Shown one piece after another: positions 7,994 to 17,655 of a DNA stretch of 48,463 nt (the stretch's first letter is position 1; each line of letters begins with the position of its first letter). Both the position numbers and the translations under genes were made by a program. Under the pieces are notes generated by a model that made no database searches, had not been told where the DNA came from, and worked only from the letters and a program-made list of their open reading frames with translations. Origin of the DNA: Saprospiraceae bacterium UBA3362 (GTDB lineage Bacteria > Bacteroidota > Bacteroidia > Chitinophagales > Saprospiraceae); contig DEQQ01000080.1 in the NCBI GenBank assembly GCA_002360455.1, positions 1-48,463 on the forward strand, in the 5' to 3' direction.

Positions 7994-10309
7994 ATGAAAA
8001 ACAATGCTCTTACTTTAATTTTATGGATGATAGCTATAGTTATATCAACATTATTACCATCGGCTCAATCCCTTTATGGACAATGCTTGCCCGGCCCTGG
8101 AGATGCATGTGGTGTGAATAGGCCTTTTTGTTCAATAAATGCATTGGATGGATACAGTTGTACTACTAATCCTGATTTTGGCGGTAGCTGCAAGCCCAAT
8201 TGTCCGGGAGGAGGGGTTCATTCCGGTTCAAGATGGTGGTCGTTCTATGGAGGACCTGGGCAGTCCTGTATTACCATTACTCCATCAAATTGTACAAAAA
8301 ATAATGGTGTTGTGATGGGGATATTGGAAGGCTGTGATTGCAACTCAAGTCCGGCATGTAATTCCAGTTGTATGGGAGTAGGAGTATTTACTCTCTGTGC
8401 AAATTTGACTCCATACAAAATTTATAACTTATTTATCACAGGTTGCGACAGGGATGTTTGTGATTTTACACTTTCAGTGTCTGCCTCTGACCCACCACCC
8501 CTGGATGGAATAGACAAAATAATTAATGTTTCACGTAACGACTTAAATATTTGTAAAGGTGAAAAAAACAATTTTAAGATTTTTCCTTTTCCAAATTCAA
8601 TGAATAAAAGTTACCGATGGACGCTAGATGGCCAAGAGTTACCAAATTTTAATTTGACTGAAAGAGAATTCCAATTTGAAAATTTAGGTGCATTTGAATT
8701 ATGTGTAAGCGCTTTTGCAAATGGATATGATTTAAGTAGTTGTTTTGAATCTACTCAAAAGTGCGTAATGATTAATGTATTAAAAGGTCAAGATCGAATA
8801 GGCCCTGTTACATACATTTGTGAAAACCTACCTTACAGATGGTATGAACATGATATAGTTACTAGTGGTGAGTACAAAAAAGAATTTAAGGATTATACTA
8901 CGGGCTGCTACTTTGATTCTATTCGTTATTTCGAAATCATACCCCAGACTGAACCGCCATGCAATGAGCCTCCCTATGCAAAAGGGAAAATATTTTGGGA
9001 TTTGAATAAAAATAGAAAGTATGATGTTACAGATATTTTGTTGGATAAGGAAATGCTGATTCATGATCCGGGAGGGAACATAATAATTTCATCAAACGGT
9101 GAATATCAGGTACCATTGACAAAATACTCTGCAAACACCATCACACCTTTGATTGATCCAAGCCAAATTGTAAAAATTTCTCCTCCTTCATACAAAATCC
9201 AAGTAGATAACCATTATGGATATTTGCCTACATCATATGATTTTGCAGTTGAATTTATTGAACAGCAGGATCTTGAAGTTTTTGTAACAGGAACTAATGC
9301 AAGACCCGGAAGGCAAACTCAGGCTATCATTACAGTGAGGAATAAAAGTAATCTTATTCCGAGCAATTATGACCTTACATTGAACTTGCCTGCTAATTGG
9401 ACAGCGATAAGCAGTAATCCTGCATATACAAGTTATTCTTCAAATAAAATTTTATGGACAAGTTTGAGTGGACCATCGCCTAAACAAGAAAGGAAATTTA
9501 CTGTCCAAATCAATGTTCCAACTACAGCAGTTCAAGATGATCCCTACAGCTTTATTGCAGAAATCCAATATCCTCAAGATAAAATACAAACAAACAATAA
9601 TGCAACATTTAATAGCACTGTAGCAACCTCATTTGATCCTAACAATAAGATTGTAAACAGTAAATTTATTGACCCGGCTACAATTAAAAACAATTCTATT
9701 CAATATACGATACGATTTCAAAATACCGGCAAAGATACTGCATTCGATATCGTGGTGAGAGATACTCTCATGACCATATTTGATGTTTATTCATTGCAAT
9801 ACTTGCATTCAAGTCATCCGTGTAAAATAAAAATGTCTCAATCCGGTCAAATCGAATTTTGGTTTGAAAATATTCTTCTTCCCGGTGCATCAACAAATGA
9901 AAAAGCCTCCACCGGTTTTGTTCAATTTTCTGTAAAAATTGATTCTACAAAAACTTTAGATCCCGATCTTACTTTACGAAATAGAGCTTCGATATATTTT
10001 GATTATAATCTTCCGGTTCATACCAATACAGTAAGTACAGGATTTAGAAAAATAACAAGCATTCACTCTTCCAAAGACAAGGCTATTCAGCTTCTTCCTA
10101 ATCCGGCTAAAAATCAGCTTTATCTAAGAGTAGGGTCTAACATTCAATTGCATGAATATAAAATTTATTCACCCTATGGTATTCTAATGCTCAAAGGAAA
10201 TTCTTCTAACAATTCTATTGATATTTCCAATTTTCCGTGCGGCGTTTACTATATAGATCTTATCATTGATCAAAATATTCATGTGGTTAAAAAATTCATT
10301 AAAGAGTAG
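7994..10309 (+). CDS. Large secreted Cys-rich T9SS cargo protein with DUF11-like domains
   Basis: From the ATG at 7994 the protein starts MKNNALTLILWMIAIVISTLL with a signal peptide ending near SLYGQ. An upstream TTG at 7916 would add a non-signal extension and is rejected. The first 250 residues are Cys-rich (PGPGDACG, CTTNPDFGGSCKPNCPGG, CDCNSSPACNSSC). A segment KIFWDLNKNRKYD resembles the start of SdrD-B or dockerin-like modules. Two immunoglobulin-like domains follow, the second with the common Bacteroidota pattern SFDPNNK...YTIRFQNTGKDTAFDIVVRDTL and RASIYFDYNLPV. The C-terminus is a T9SS type A sorting domain (LLPNPAKNQLYL...GVYYIDL...KKFIKE). Extracellular; ligand unknown. Confidence 0.8.
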   Translation: MKNNALTLILWMIAIVISTLLPSAQSLYGQCLPGPGDACGVNRPFCSINALDGYSCTTNPDFGGSCKPNCPGGGVHSGSRWWSFYGGPGQSCITITPSNCTKNNGVVMGILEGCDCNSSPACNSSCMGVGVFTLCANLTPYKIYNLFITGCDRDVCDFTLSVSASDPPPLDGIDKIINVSRNDLNICKGEKNNFKIFPFPNSMNKSYRWTLDGQELPNFNLTEREFQFENLGAFELCVSAFANGYDLSSCFESTQKCVMINVLKGQDRIGPVTYICENLPYRWYEHDIVTSGEYKKEFKDYTTGCYFDSIRYFEIIPQTEPPCNEPPYAKGKIFWDLNKNRKYDVTDILLDKEMLIHDPGGNIIISSNGEYQVPLTKYSANTITPLIDPSQIVKISPPSYKIQVDNHYGYLPTSYDFAVEFIEQQDLEVFVTGTNARPGRQTQAIITVRNKSNLIPSNYDLTLNLPANWTAISSNPAYTSYSSNKILWTSLSGPSPKQERKFTVQINVPTTAVQDDPYSFIAEIQYPQDKIQTNNNATFNSTVATSFDPNNKIVNSKFIDPATIKNNSIQYTIRFQNTGKDTAFDIVVRDTLMTIFDVYSLQYLHSSHPCKIKMSQSGQIEFWFENILLPGASTNEKASTGFVQFSVKIDSTKTLDPDLTLRNRASIYFDYNLPVHTNTVSTGFRKITSIHSSKDKAIQLLPNPAKNQLYLRVGSNIQLHEYKIYSPYGILMLKGNSSNNSIDISNFPCGVYYIDLIIDQNIHVVKKFIKE

Positions 10310-10535
10310 CTGAATTTTCATTTTACCAATCCTATAAATTAGACAATTTAAACTTACAAAGAAGTCCCTATTTTGTTATATTAATGGTTTGAAATAAGAA
10401 CTTGCTCTATTGATCTTGAATAGGTGTCTAGGATCCATTTTCTATTTTCTATTGGGCCTACATCATTTTGTAGTACTATTATCTGGTGAAATACTATTAA
10501 TAGCTATCTTCACGCAGTCAAATCAATCTACAGAA

Positions 10536-12221
10536 ATGAAGAAGGTATTTATATTAGCATTAATCATTTTCTATTTTTGTTCAACAGGCGAAGCAGAAAA
10601 TTATTATGCCGCAGTGAACGGTTCGAGTACCGCCTCCGGATCAATAGCATTTCCATGGGATATAAAAACTGCCTTTACTGCTCGAAATATTATTCGGGCC
10701 GGTGACACTCTTTGGCTCAGGGGAGGTAGATATTTTGGGAGTGATTTAGTTCAAGATGTAGCAGCATTTAGATGTGAGCTTGAAGGCAGCAAGCTCAAGC
10801 CAATAGTGGTAATCTCTTATCCCGGAGAAATTGCCATTTTGGACGGTGGCAACAGAACCCATCCTGTTCCACCTGATCCCAATTTAGACTCATACACTTT
10901 GGGTATTTTAGGATCTTATGTTCATTTTGTATCCATAGAAATCATTAATAGTAATCCCCATGCAAGATCAGATAGCTTGGCCAGATTCAAATGGAGGGTT
11001 AGAGCAGTATTAACCACTGCTGTAAAGGGATTTAAGTTGATCAATTCCATCATACACGATACCGGAAATGGAATTGAATCATTTGTTTCATGTGAAGAAT
11101 GTGAATATTACGGAAACATCATTTTTAATAATGGTTGGTCGCATCTTGGTGTGAGGGGACATGGAGAAGGTATATATAGTCAAAATAGGTATGGCTGGAA
11201 ATTAATATCCGAAAATATTATTTTTAATCAATTTGACAATGGACTCATTTTGTATGGATCTCGTGATGCTTTCGTGGATAGTTTTAAGCTTGAAGGCAAT
11301 GTTGTTTTTCAGAATGGTATTATTAATGATAATCCCAATGGTTGGGGATTTTTACTGGGTAAAAATGGAGGCGGAACTCGTGCAAATTATTTTGAAATCA
11401 GAGACAATTTTTTCTACAACAGATTTGACTATTTGAGAAGTAATAATTTAGACTTGGGATATCAATCAGGAATGAATCAGTTGATATTGGAAAACAATTA
11501 CTCAGTGGGGAGGAATCCTGTAAAGTACAACATTCCGATAGATAATCTAACAGCAAACGGAAATACATTTGTTGGAGAATTGCAGAATGTTGCCTTAGAG
11601 CAGATGAATAATGGGCAAAATACAATTCATAGTCTTCAAAACTTACCGAACGTAAATCAAGTTTTCTTGAGACCAAATTTTTATGAATCCGGTCGTGCTC
11701 ATATTATTGTGTACAATTGGGAAGATAAAGATGAAATAGATATTCTTTTAGATCATTTAGGATTAAGCGAAGGAGATGAATTTGAGATAATGGATGTACA
11801 AAATATTTTTGGACCATCTGTCAGAATAGAGAGTTATAAGCCGGGTAATAAAATAAACCTTCCTCTCAAACTAACATCAGTAACTCAAGTTATTGGTGAT
11901 GCAGTTCCACGCAAAGCATTGCATACTGAATCGCTTTTTAATGTCTTTTTAGTCAGAAAAACTAAGCAGGCAGTTTCAAATAAAATTGATCAAACGAAAT
12001 TTGGGCAGCTAGCTGAGGTTTTTTGGAATGATGAAACGATGACAGTTCAATTTAAAACTAGTGGAGTATATAAGCTAGAAGTATTCAATGCCGAAGGGAA
12101 GCAGCTCTTTGTGCAAGATTGCATAGGAGATAGCCTACAGTTTAATCTGCCACGAAATCAAATCTATTTTTTAATATTAAATGATGGCAAGCAAGTCCAA
12201 AGGATAAAAGCGGGATTATAG
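10536..12221 (+). CDS. Secreted right-handed parallel beta-helix protein
   Basis: Begins MKKVFILALIIFYFCSTGEA (signal peptide) at the ATG at 10536; upstream in-frame codons give a poor N-terminus. The next region, YYAAVNGSSTASGSIAFPW...AGDTLWLRGGRYFG, is the hallmark start of beta-helix proteins of the pectate-lyase/polysaccharide-lyase group. It is followed by Asn-rich rungs such as IINSNPHAR, IIFNNGW, ENIIFNQFDNG and NVVFQNG. The last 70 residues (YKLEVFNAEGKQLF...QIYFLILNDGKQVQRIKAGL) look like a short T9SS type A tail. A role in binding or cleaving a polysaccharide is likely; the catalytic residues cannot be picked out. It converges with the YitT gene with a 2-bp gap. Confidence 0.75.
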   Translation: MKKVFILALIIFYFCSTGEAENYYAAVNGSSTASGSIAFPWDIKTAFTARNIIRAGDTLWLRGGRYFGSDLVQDVAAFRCELEGSKLKPIVVISYPGEIAILDGGNRTHPVPPDPNLDSYTLGILGSYVHFVSIEIINSNPHARSDSLARFKWRVRAVLTTAVKGFKLINSIIHDTGNGIESFVSCEECEYYGNIIFNNGWSHLGVRGHGEGIYSQNRYGWKLISENIIFNQFDNGLILYGSRDAFVDSFKLEGNVVFQNGIINDNPNGWGFLLGKNGGGTRANYFEIRDNFFYNRFDYLRSNNLDLGYQSGMNQLILENNYSVGRNPVKYNIPIDNLTANGNTFVGELQNVALEQMNNGQNTIHSLQNLPNVNQVFLRPNFYESGRAHIIVYNWEDKDEIDILLDHLGLSEGDEFEIMDVQNIFGPSVRIESYKPGNKINLPLKLTSVTQVIGDAVPRKALHTESLFNVFLVRKTKQAVSNKIDQTKFGQLAEVFWNDETMTVQFKTSGVYKLEVFNAEGKQLFVQDCIGDSLQFNLPRNQIYFLILNDGKQVQRIKAGL

Positions 12222-12223
12222 GA

Positions 12224-13117
12224 CTAGTGATGTACGTTTGGCTTTTTAATAATTCCGCCTTTGGTTTCTTTTATTTTATAAGTATATAAAAAAGCTTTTT
12301 CCTCTATTTCTGTTATCCTATTTTTTATTTCGATCAATTCAAATCTACTTACAATGGTCATGATAATATCACATTTTGAGCTGATGTCATAAGACCCGGG
12401 TAAAAACCCTTTTTCTCCTTTGTAAACTGTAATTCCTTTATTGAATTCCTCTACGAGCATTCTTTTGATAATGTCGGATTCGCTTGAAACTATGGTTAAA
12501 GAAATAAATTCCTCTATCCCATCTACTACATAGTCAAAGGTTTTCAATGCAGCAAAATAGGTAATCATTGAATACATTGCAGCCTCAATTCCAAATTCAT
12601 AAGCAGCGATTAAAAAAAGAATACTGTTGAAAAAAAGTATTACTTCACTAATGCTGAATCCAATTCGTTTTGTTGCGGATTCAGCAAGAATTTCAAAGCC
12701 ATCCAATGCTGATCCGGTACGAGCAATAAGGCCAACCCCTAAGCCCAAAATGCACCCACCGAAAATTGCAATGAGTAATTTGTCACTGGTCACCGGCTGA
12801 ATTTCAATCATTTGAAATAATATAACGGTCAGTATTGATACAATGGTGGATCGAATGGCGAAATATCTTCCCAGCTTAAAGTAAGTAGGAATTAAAAATA
12901 GAAGATTGATCGAAATGAAAATCAAGCTAAAAGAAATATGAAATTTCTCATGAAGCAATATGGAAATACCTGTAACGCCTCCATCCAAAAAACGATTAGG
13001 AATCATAAATCCCTTAAGAGCAAAAACGGCAAGACATACTCCTATTATTAATAAGAACAGTTGTTTTATATTCAGTAATTTGTGAAGTTCAAATTCACTT
13101 TTGGAGCTGGAATTCAT
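12224..13117 (-). CDS. YitT family membrane protein with C-terminal DUF2179
   Basis: A 297-residue protein with five to six membrane segments in its first 200 residues, including the YitT signature region PNRFLDGGVTGISILLHEKF near residue 40 and ARTGSALDGFEILAE. A soluble DUF2179 domain follows at about 215-290 (FNKGITVYKGEKGFLPG...TIVSRFELIEIKNRI...EKAFLYTYKIKETKGG). Function is not established for most members; transport has been suggested. The gene starts one base after the HD hydrolase gene ends, so the two are surely cotranscribed. Confidence 0.88.
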   Translation of the reverse strand: MNSSSKSEFELHKLLNIKQLFLLIIGVCLAVFALKGFMIPNRFLDGGVTGISILLHEKFHISFSLIFISINLLFLIPTYFKLGRYFAIRSTIVSILTVILFQMIEIQPVTSDKLLIAIFGGCILGLGVGLIARTGSALDGFEILAESATKRIGFSISEVILFFNSILFLIAAYEFGIEAAMYSMITYFAALKTFDYVVDGIEEFISLTIVSSESDIIKRMLVEEFNKGITVYKGEKGFLPGSYDISSKCDIIMTIVSRFELIEIKNRITEIEEKAFLYTYKIKETKGGIIKKPNVHH

Positions 13118-13118
13118 T

Positions 13119-13700
13119 TTAAATTTTAATCATTTTTATAACCATCATTAGATTTTCATTTTTTTTAGGCCCATATTTTTCTAGGCAATAATCAGTATGG
13201 AATTCGTGACGCTCTAGAAAATCTTTTTGTATTATGTTCCAATGGTTTCGAGAACTCAAACCTGTGTATATTTTTAATTCCTCGAATAATTGGTTTCCTA
13301 TTCCTAAAAAACGATCTGTACCTAAATACATCAGGTCAGCATCTGCTATCACTTTTTCTATCTCAGATTTCGGGTTCTGCGGTATTCTTGTTGCTTCTAT
13401 TAAACCATAAATTATCTCTAGATCAAAATTATTTACATTATAATCTAGTAAAAAATCTTTGGCAATTTCACAGCTTTTAGTTTCATGGTCATTGTAGGAT
13501 TTGACAAAGCCGCTATCGTGAAATAGTGCTGCAATTTTCAATAGTCCCAGTTCGTGTTTTGAAATATTCAAGTGTTGCGAAATTTCCTTTACATTTTTTA
13601 GAACTTCCAAAGTATGGTCTAAATTATGATAATACAGGTCTGGGGACAAATTATACCTAAGATATTCAATGATCTGTACCTTTAACTTAAGAAAGTTCAT
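13119..13700 (-). CDS. HD-domain phosphohydrolase
   Basis: From the ATG at 13700 the protein has 193 residues with a metal-binding HD fold: YHNLDHT (His25, His29), HDSGF (His61-Asp62) and a later Asp in VIADADLMYLG. HD proteins of this size hydrolyse phosphoester or phosphodiester bonds in nucleotides. Its position next to an adenylate cyclase makes cyclic-nucleotide turnover a fair guess, but it is only a guess. The TTG at 13706 would add two residues. TATCTTTG lies only three bases before the ATG, so the start choice matters (see the promoter entry). It follows the cyclase by 34 bp and abuts the YitT gene. Confidence 0.8.
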   Translation of the reverse strand: MNFLKLKVQIIEYLRYNLSPDLYYHNLDHTLEVLKNVKEISQHLNISKHELGLLKIAALFHDSGFVKSYNDHETKSCEIAKDFLLDYNVNNFDLEIIYGLIEATRIPQNPKSEIEKVIADADLMYLGTDRFLGIGNQLFEELKIYTGLSSRNHWNIIQKDFLERHEFHTDYCLEKYGPKKNENLMMVIKMIKI

Positions 13701-13703
13701 GCG

Positions 13704-13711
13704 CAAAGATA
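13704..13711 (-). promoter_or_regulatory. -7-like TATCTTTG directly before the HD gene
   Basis: Exact TAnnTTTG on the minus strand ending three bases before the ATG at 13700. If used, transcription would start at or next to the start codon, giving a leaderless or almost leaderless mRNA. No -33 TTG is evident, so it may be chance. Confidence 0.3.
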
Positions 13712-13734
13712 GATTTATTTTGTTATTTATAGGT

Positions 13735-14955
13735 CTAGCTTATTTTAATAAAGTACATATCAATTTCTCCTTTGCCTTTAACACCAATTTTACCTCTATA
13801 ATCAAATGAAAATTCATCTTTTACTAAGTTGAACGTCTGCTGACTGATATTGATTTTTCCCGGCTCTCCGCTGCTTTCCATCCTTGAGGCTGTATTTACA
13901 GTGTCTCCCCAAATATCATAAGCAAATTTCTTTACGCCAACAATACCTGCAACTAGAGGACCGGAATTAATACCAATTCTCACATTAAATCTTCCGCCAT
14001 TATTGATCCTGTCTGATACATATTGCAATAAAGCAATAGCACAATTCACAGCTTGAACTGCCGAATCCGGTTTTTCTACAGGAAGCCCGCTAACGGCAAG
14101 ATAGGCATCTCCTATTGTTTTTATTTTTTCTAATCCGTAGCTCTCAATGATGGCATCAAAATCTTTAAAATAGGAATCAATTTCACCAACTAATTCTTCC
14201 GGTGAAAGTTCTTGACTTAAATAGGTAAAATCTACAAAATCTGTAAACAAAACTGTAACATTCTCAAAGTGCTTTGCTTTTGAAACCCCGGTATCTTTGA
14301 GCTCGGCTACAACTTCAGAAGGAAGAATATTGAGTAGCATTTGTTCTGAATGTTTTTTCTCTGCATCCAACAAAGCGTTTTTATCATCCAAACTTTGGAG
14401 GGCTTGGTTCTTTGTATTTTCGAAAACAAGGACAAGAAAAAACAATATTAAACTTAGACCCACTAAATTCCCTGTAGTAAAATAATTTAACAGATGAGTC
14501 TGGATTTCTATCGCAGGTGTAAGGGTAAATTTGTCTATAATTGAACAGATAATTATTGCAATGATATTGATCACTAACCAAATTATTCCTGAGGATCTGT
14601 CATTTAATAGCACACTAATCACAGGAAGAAGAGATAACCAAGGAAGAATGCTAGAATATAGACTGCCGTTCATCAATGCACAGGTATAGCTGCCAATACA
14701 ACCCACTGCAAGAAAAATATGAATCATGAAATGCAAAGGCATAATTCGATATTTTAATATGAAAGGAAGAATAGGAAAGACGGTAACATTAAATAGCATT
14801 GCTAAAAATGAAACCTTCATGGAATAATAATAGGTGATAAAGAGATAATATAATGAAAATATTGGAGTCAAAAAACAAATAATTACAAATAACCTGGCTT
14901 GACGATGGGGTTCGGCTTTCTGAGTATATTCTGAAGGGATAAAATAATCTATCAT
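13735..14955 (-). CDS. Membrane-bound class III adenylate cyclase
   Basis: A 406-residue protein. Residues 1-190 contain about six membrane helices, a short helical linker (about 195-220) follows, and the C-terminal class III nucleotide cyclase domain occupies about 228-400. Catalytic features are visible: metal Asp residues in FTDFVDF and IGDAYLAVSG; the purine-specifying Lys in EKIKTIGDAY, which favours ATP over GTP; and the transition-state region YDIWGDTVNTASRMES with Asn and Arg. It should make cAMP from ATP at the inner membrane. It sits 11 bp after the membrane protein gene and 34 bp before the HD hydrolase gene, in one minus-strand run. Confidence 0.92.
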   Translation of the reverse strand: MIDYFIPSEYTQKAEPHRQARLFVIICFLTPIFSLYYLFITYYYSMKVSFLAMLFNVTVFPILPFILKYRIMPLHFMIHIFLAVGCIGSYTCALMNGSLYSSILPWLSLLPVISVLLNDRSSGIIWLVINIIAIIICSIIDKFTLTPAIEIQTHLLNYFTTGNLVGLSLILFFLVLVFENTKNQALQSLDDKNALLDAEKKHSEQMLLNILPSEVVAELKDTGVSKAKHFENVTVLFTDFVDFTYLSQELSPEELVGEIDSYFKDFDAIIESYGLEKIKTIGDAYLAVSGLPVEKPDSAVQAVNCAIALLQYVSDRINNGGRFNVRIGINSGPLVAGIVGVKKFAYDIWGDTVNTASRMESSGEPGKINISQQTFNLVKDEFSFDYRGKIGVKGKGEIDMYFIKIS

Positions 14956-14966
14956 GGGTCAAGTGT

Positions 14967-15617
14967 TTAGTGTTTAAAAATGGCGTAGGAAACCATACTT
15001 GCAAGAAGCATTATTATGCCTTGAACAACTCCAAGTACTATAATTAAAATTGGTTTGCTTTTCTGTGAACGTTCGAACAATATTGGGACGGTAAGCATGA
15101 GTAATCCTTCTGCCAGATAAATATATTTGGGTACAATACCCCAAAATGAAGTATTTGCATAATGCCACCATCCTGCATGAATGGCCAAAAATTCATACAG
15201 TGGAATAATTAGACAGCCTAAGATACCGGCCGCAATTGTAGCCAGCAATAAACTGTGTTTTTGATGAATCAAATGTGCTATATATCCGATTTGCATAAGC
15301 ACAACTACCCAACTAAAAGGCATATACATTGGGGAGTCCACCAACATAGGTTCACCTTCGGGATAAAAAAGTGTATTGGTTTCTACTATCCACTTATCTG
15401 CCCATAATTCTGTTATTCCGGCTATCATTGTGAACAATAAAAAGTGGAGTAACATTTTGTCTTTGGATAATACAGCATATCCAAAATAAATTGCCGCAAA
15501 TCCTAAACTCCATATCACTGCTCCTTTCCAACCTAAATTCAAATAACTTATTATATATAATGCAAGTATGGAAACCGGCATACTTAATAACATGAACCAA
15601 TTTCGACTTATTTTCAT
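14967..15617 (-). CDS. Seven-helix membrane protein, partner of the FAD enzyme
   Basis: A 216-residue, almost wholly hydrophobic protein with about seven membrane segments. I do not recognise the family with certainty. The pattern TLFYPEGEPMLVDSPMYMPFSW in the middle and HAGWWHYANTSFWGIVPKYIY later is loosely like the spacing in CruF/DUF422 carotenoid hydratases, which also place conserved acidic, Trp and Pro residues in helices. This is a weak resemblance. Its ATG overlaps the stop of the FAD enzyme gene (ATGA, 15614-15617), so the two are translationally coupled and probably work on the same lipid-phase substrate. Confidence 0.65.
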   Translation of the reverse strand: MKISRNWFMLLSMPVSILALYIISYLNLGWKGAVIWSLGFAAIYFGYAVLSKDKMLLHFLLFTMIAGITELWADKWIVETNTLFYPEGEPMLVDSPMYMPFSWVVVLMQIGYIAHLIHQKHSLLLATIAAGILGCLIIPLYEFLAIHAGWWHYANTSFWGIVPKYIYLAEGLLMLTVPILFERSQKSKPILIIVLGVVQGIIMLLASMVSYAIFKH

Positions 15618-17386
15618 TTTGCAAGATTAAATAATTTATAAAATATTAATTTTAGACCATTGAGCAGAACAATTGGACCGACCCAAAGTACCATAATAAT
15701 TTTTAACCAAGTTGGAACTGATTCTGTCCATGGGAGGCCTTTTTTCCATCTATTCCGATCATACCATTGGAGTGGTCTCAAAATAAGTGGATTGGTGAGA
15801 GGCCATATTTTACACAGCGGTTTATTCGAATTATCTGCACTCAATATTCCATTTACTGCCCTTCTTGCAGCTTCATTGGCGCCTTCCATTGTTGCAAGAT
15901 CTGTAAAGGTTCTTATATAGTCTGAAGCAAAAAATAAATTGCGGATATCACTGTGTGCATCCAGTCTTTTACTCCAAGAATTTATAGTATTGACTAATAA
16001 AGGTTCTCTATTTGACAGTAGAGTATCATCTTGAGAATCCGGTAATGCATTAAGTTGAATGTCTCTATCCAAAAAATAATCTACAAGCATACTATCTTCC
16101 AGAATTATTTTACCCTCTTTATTTAGACTGTCTTTTATTTGCATCCAAACTTCTTTTGCGATTTCTTCTTTTGTGCAGTCGCTGGCGCATTTTTTATTGT
16201 ATTTCCCTTCTTTAAACCAATCGCTTATGTCTACACTTAATATTTCTTTGATGTCTCCATTGCCTTTGGTTGCTAAAGAATAATCTTTCCAAAATTGGAT
16301 TTGAGAAATGCTTGTGATAGCCCACTCCGAATCACTGTAAATTACATGGCCTTTATTGATGGGTAAACTTGTATTGAGATAAAATTGAATTCCATTCATC
16401 CAACTCACACTGACCGATAATTCTTTAGCTACTTTTAAACAAGGATCAGTTTTGATCATTTCATCCGAAATCAAATTTGCAGCTCGTTCTACAGGTACTG
16501 CCAATACATAATAGTCGCCCTTGATTGTTTGTTGTTCTTGTTGACTTGATTTTACAACCACGGAATCAATCATTCCTTTGTCATCTAAATTAAATTTAGT
16601 TAGTTCACACCCATTTTTATAAACGACACCTTTTTGAATTAAATATTCCTTCCATGGGTTAAGCCATTTTTCGTTGGTAGGTCCATTCAATACTCTATCC
16701 GTCATCACATTTGGATCGAACATAGAGTAGAGTAACTGGATGAAAATCCTACCTCCTGTTTTCGTGCTGGCCGTTTCTGCTTTTGCAGCTACCAATGTTC
16801 TAGTCAATCCCTGCACAAGTAAACTTTGGTATGAGCTTAATTCACCATTTTTTCCCGGAAATCGGTCAGCTTCCAAATATTCCCACCATCCGATTCTCTC
16901 ATAATCATCATTTATTCTTATATCAGAACTTGTCATCAATTGCCAAATTTTTTTTGCAAAAAGCAAAATTTGTTCTTTGGTCAATCCTGAATCAATTCCA
17001 TACAAATCATGAACTATTAGCTCAATATCCTTTAATGATTTTGGAAAAGATGCATTTGTGATGATAGGGATATGATTGTACCTCGCAACCATTATTCTAG
17101 AGGTTGGAGTTAAATTATCATGCACAGAACCATTAGCAAAAGGAATTCGTTTCATGGTATCAGTAATGTGCTTATAAAAACCGGGGAAAAATCTGAAACC
17201 ATGTTCTCCGGGTAATGGGTCTTTGAAAGGAATTGGGCCGGAGCCAAAATAGTCTACGCTCCTGGCTTTGCCTCCTGCGTAATTTACATTTTTCTCATAG
17301 ACTTCTACAGTGTAGCCTCTTTCGACGAGTTCATGAGCTGCACTCATGCCGGCTACTCCGCCACCTAAAACGATGACTTTTTTCAT
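15614..17386 (-). CDS. FAD-dependent desaturase-like oxidoreductase (phytoene desaturase / HpnE-like)
   Basis: A 590-residue flavoprotein of the amine-oxidase/phytoene-desaturase superfamily. The N-terminal Rossmann motif VLGGGVAGMSAAHELVERG is followed by YEKNVNYAGGKARS. The stretch GEHGFRFFPGFYKHITDTMKRIP is typical of a group annotated as hydroxysqualene dehydroxylase or 15-cis-phytoene desaturase. The C-terminal FAD motif is FFASDYIRTFTDLATMEGANEAARRA. A final hydrophobic helix (WLKIIMVLWVGPIVLLNGLKLI) should anchor it to the membrane. The substrate is probably an isoprenoid, but phytoene, squalene derivative or something else cannot be decided from sequence. It heads a five-gene run with ATGA coupling to the next gene. 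Confidence 0.8.
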   Translation of the reverse strand: MKKVIVLGGGVAGMSAAHELVERGYTVEVYEKNVNYAGGKARSVDYFGSGPIPFKDPLPGEHGFRFFPGFYKHITDTMKRIPFANGSVHDNLTPTSRIMVARYNHIPIITNASFPKSLKDIELIVHDLYGIDSGLTKEQILLFAKKIWQLMTSSDIRINDDYERIGWWEYLEADRFPGKNGELSSYQSLLVQGLTRTLVAAKAETASTKTGGRIFIQLLYSMFDPNVMTDRVLNGPTNEKWLNPWKEYLIQKGVVYKNGCELTKFNLDDKGMIDSVVVKSSQQEQQTIKGDYYVLAVPVERAANLISDEMIKTDPCLKVAKELSVSVSWMNGIQFYLNTSLPINKGHVIYSDSEWAITSISQIQFWKDYSLATKGNGDIKEILSVDISDWFKEGKYNKKCASDCTKEEIAKEVWMQIKDSLNKEGKIILEDSMLVDYFLDRDIQLNALPDSQDDTLLSNREPLLVNTINSWSKRLDAHSDIRNLFFASDYIRTFTDLATMEGANEAARRAVNGILSADNSNKPLCKIWPLTNPLILRPLQWYDRNRWKKGLPWTESVPTWLKIIMVLWVGPIVLLNGLKLIFYKLFNLAK

Positions 17387-17655
17387 TTGGTTGGTTTTTT
17401 GTTAAAAAGTAAAAATAATGCATTTTTAGAATATTTGTTTTTTTATTATTTTCTTTCAATAAAACAGCTATTTCTTATTGAGCAATGGGACTGCATTTAG
17501 TAAAGTAAACTCTATTATCCAAAAGGGGTATGATCAAAGGTTACTTCATTGGTTTACAAAATTGGACTCTCTTTTGATTTTGTCAAAGGCTTATAAAATT
17601 TAATCATTTGGTAAAAGCAGAAATTTATAGATATTTGTCAATTAATCCTCATATT

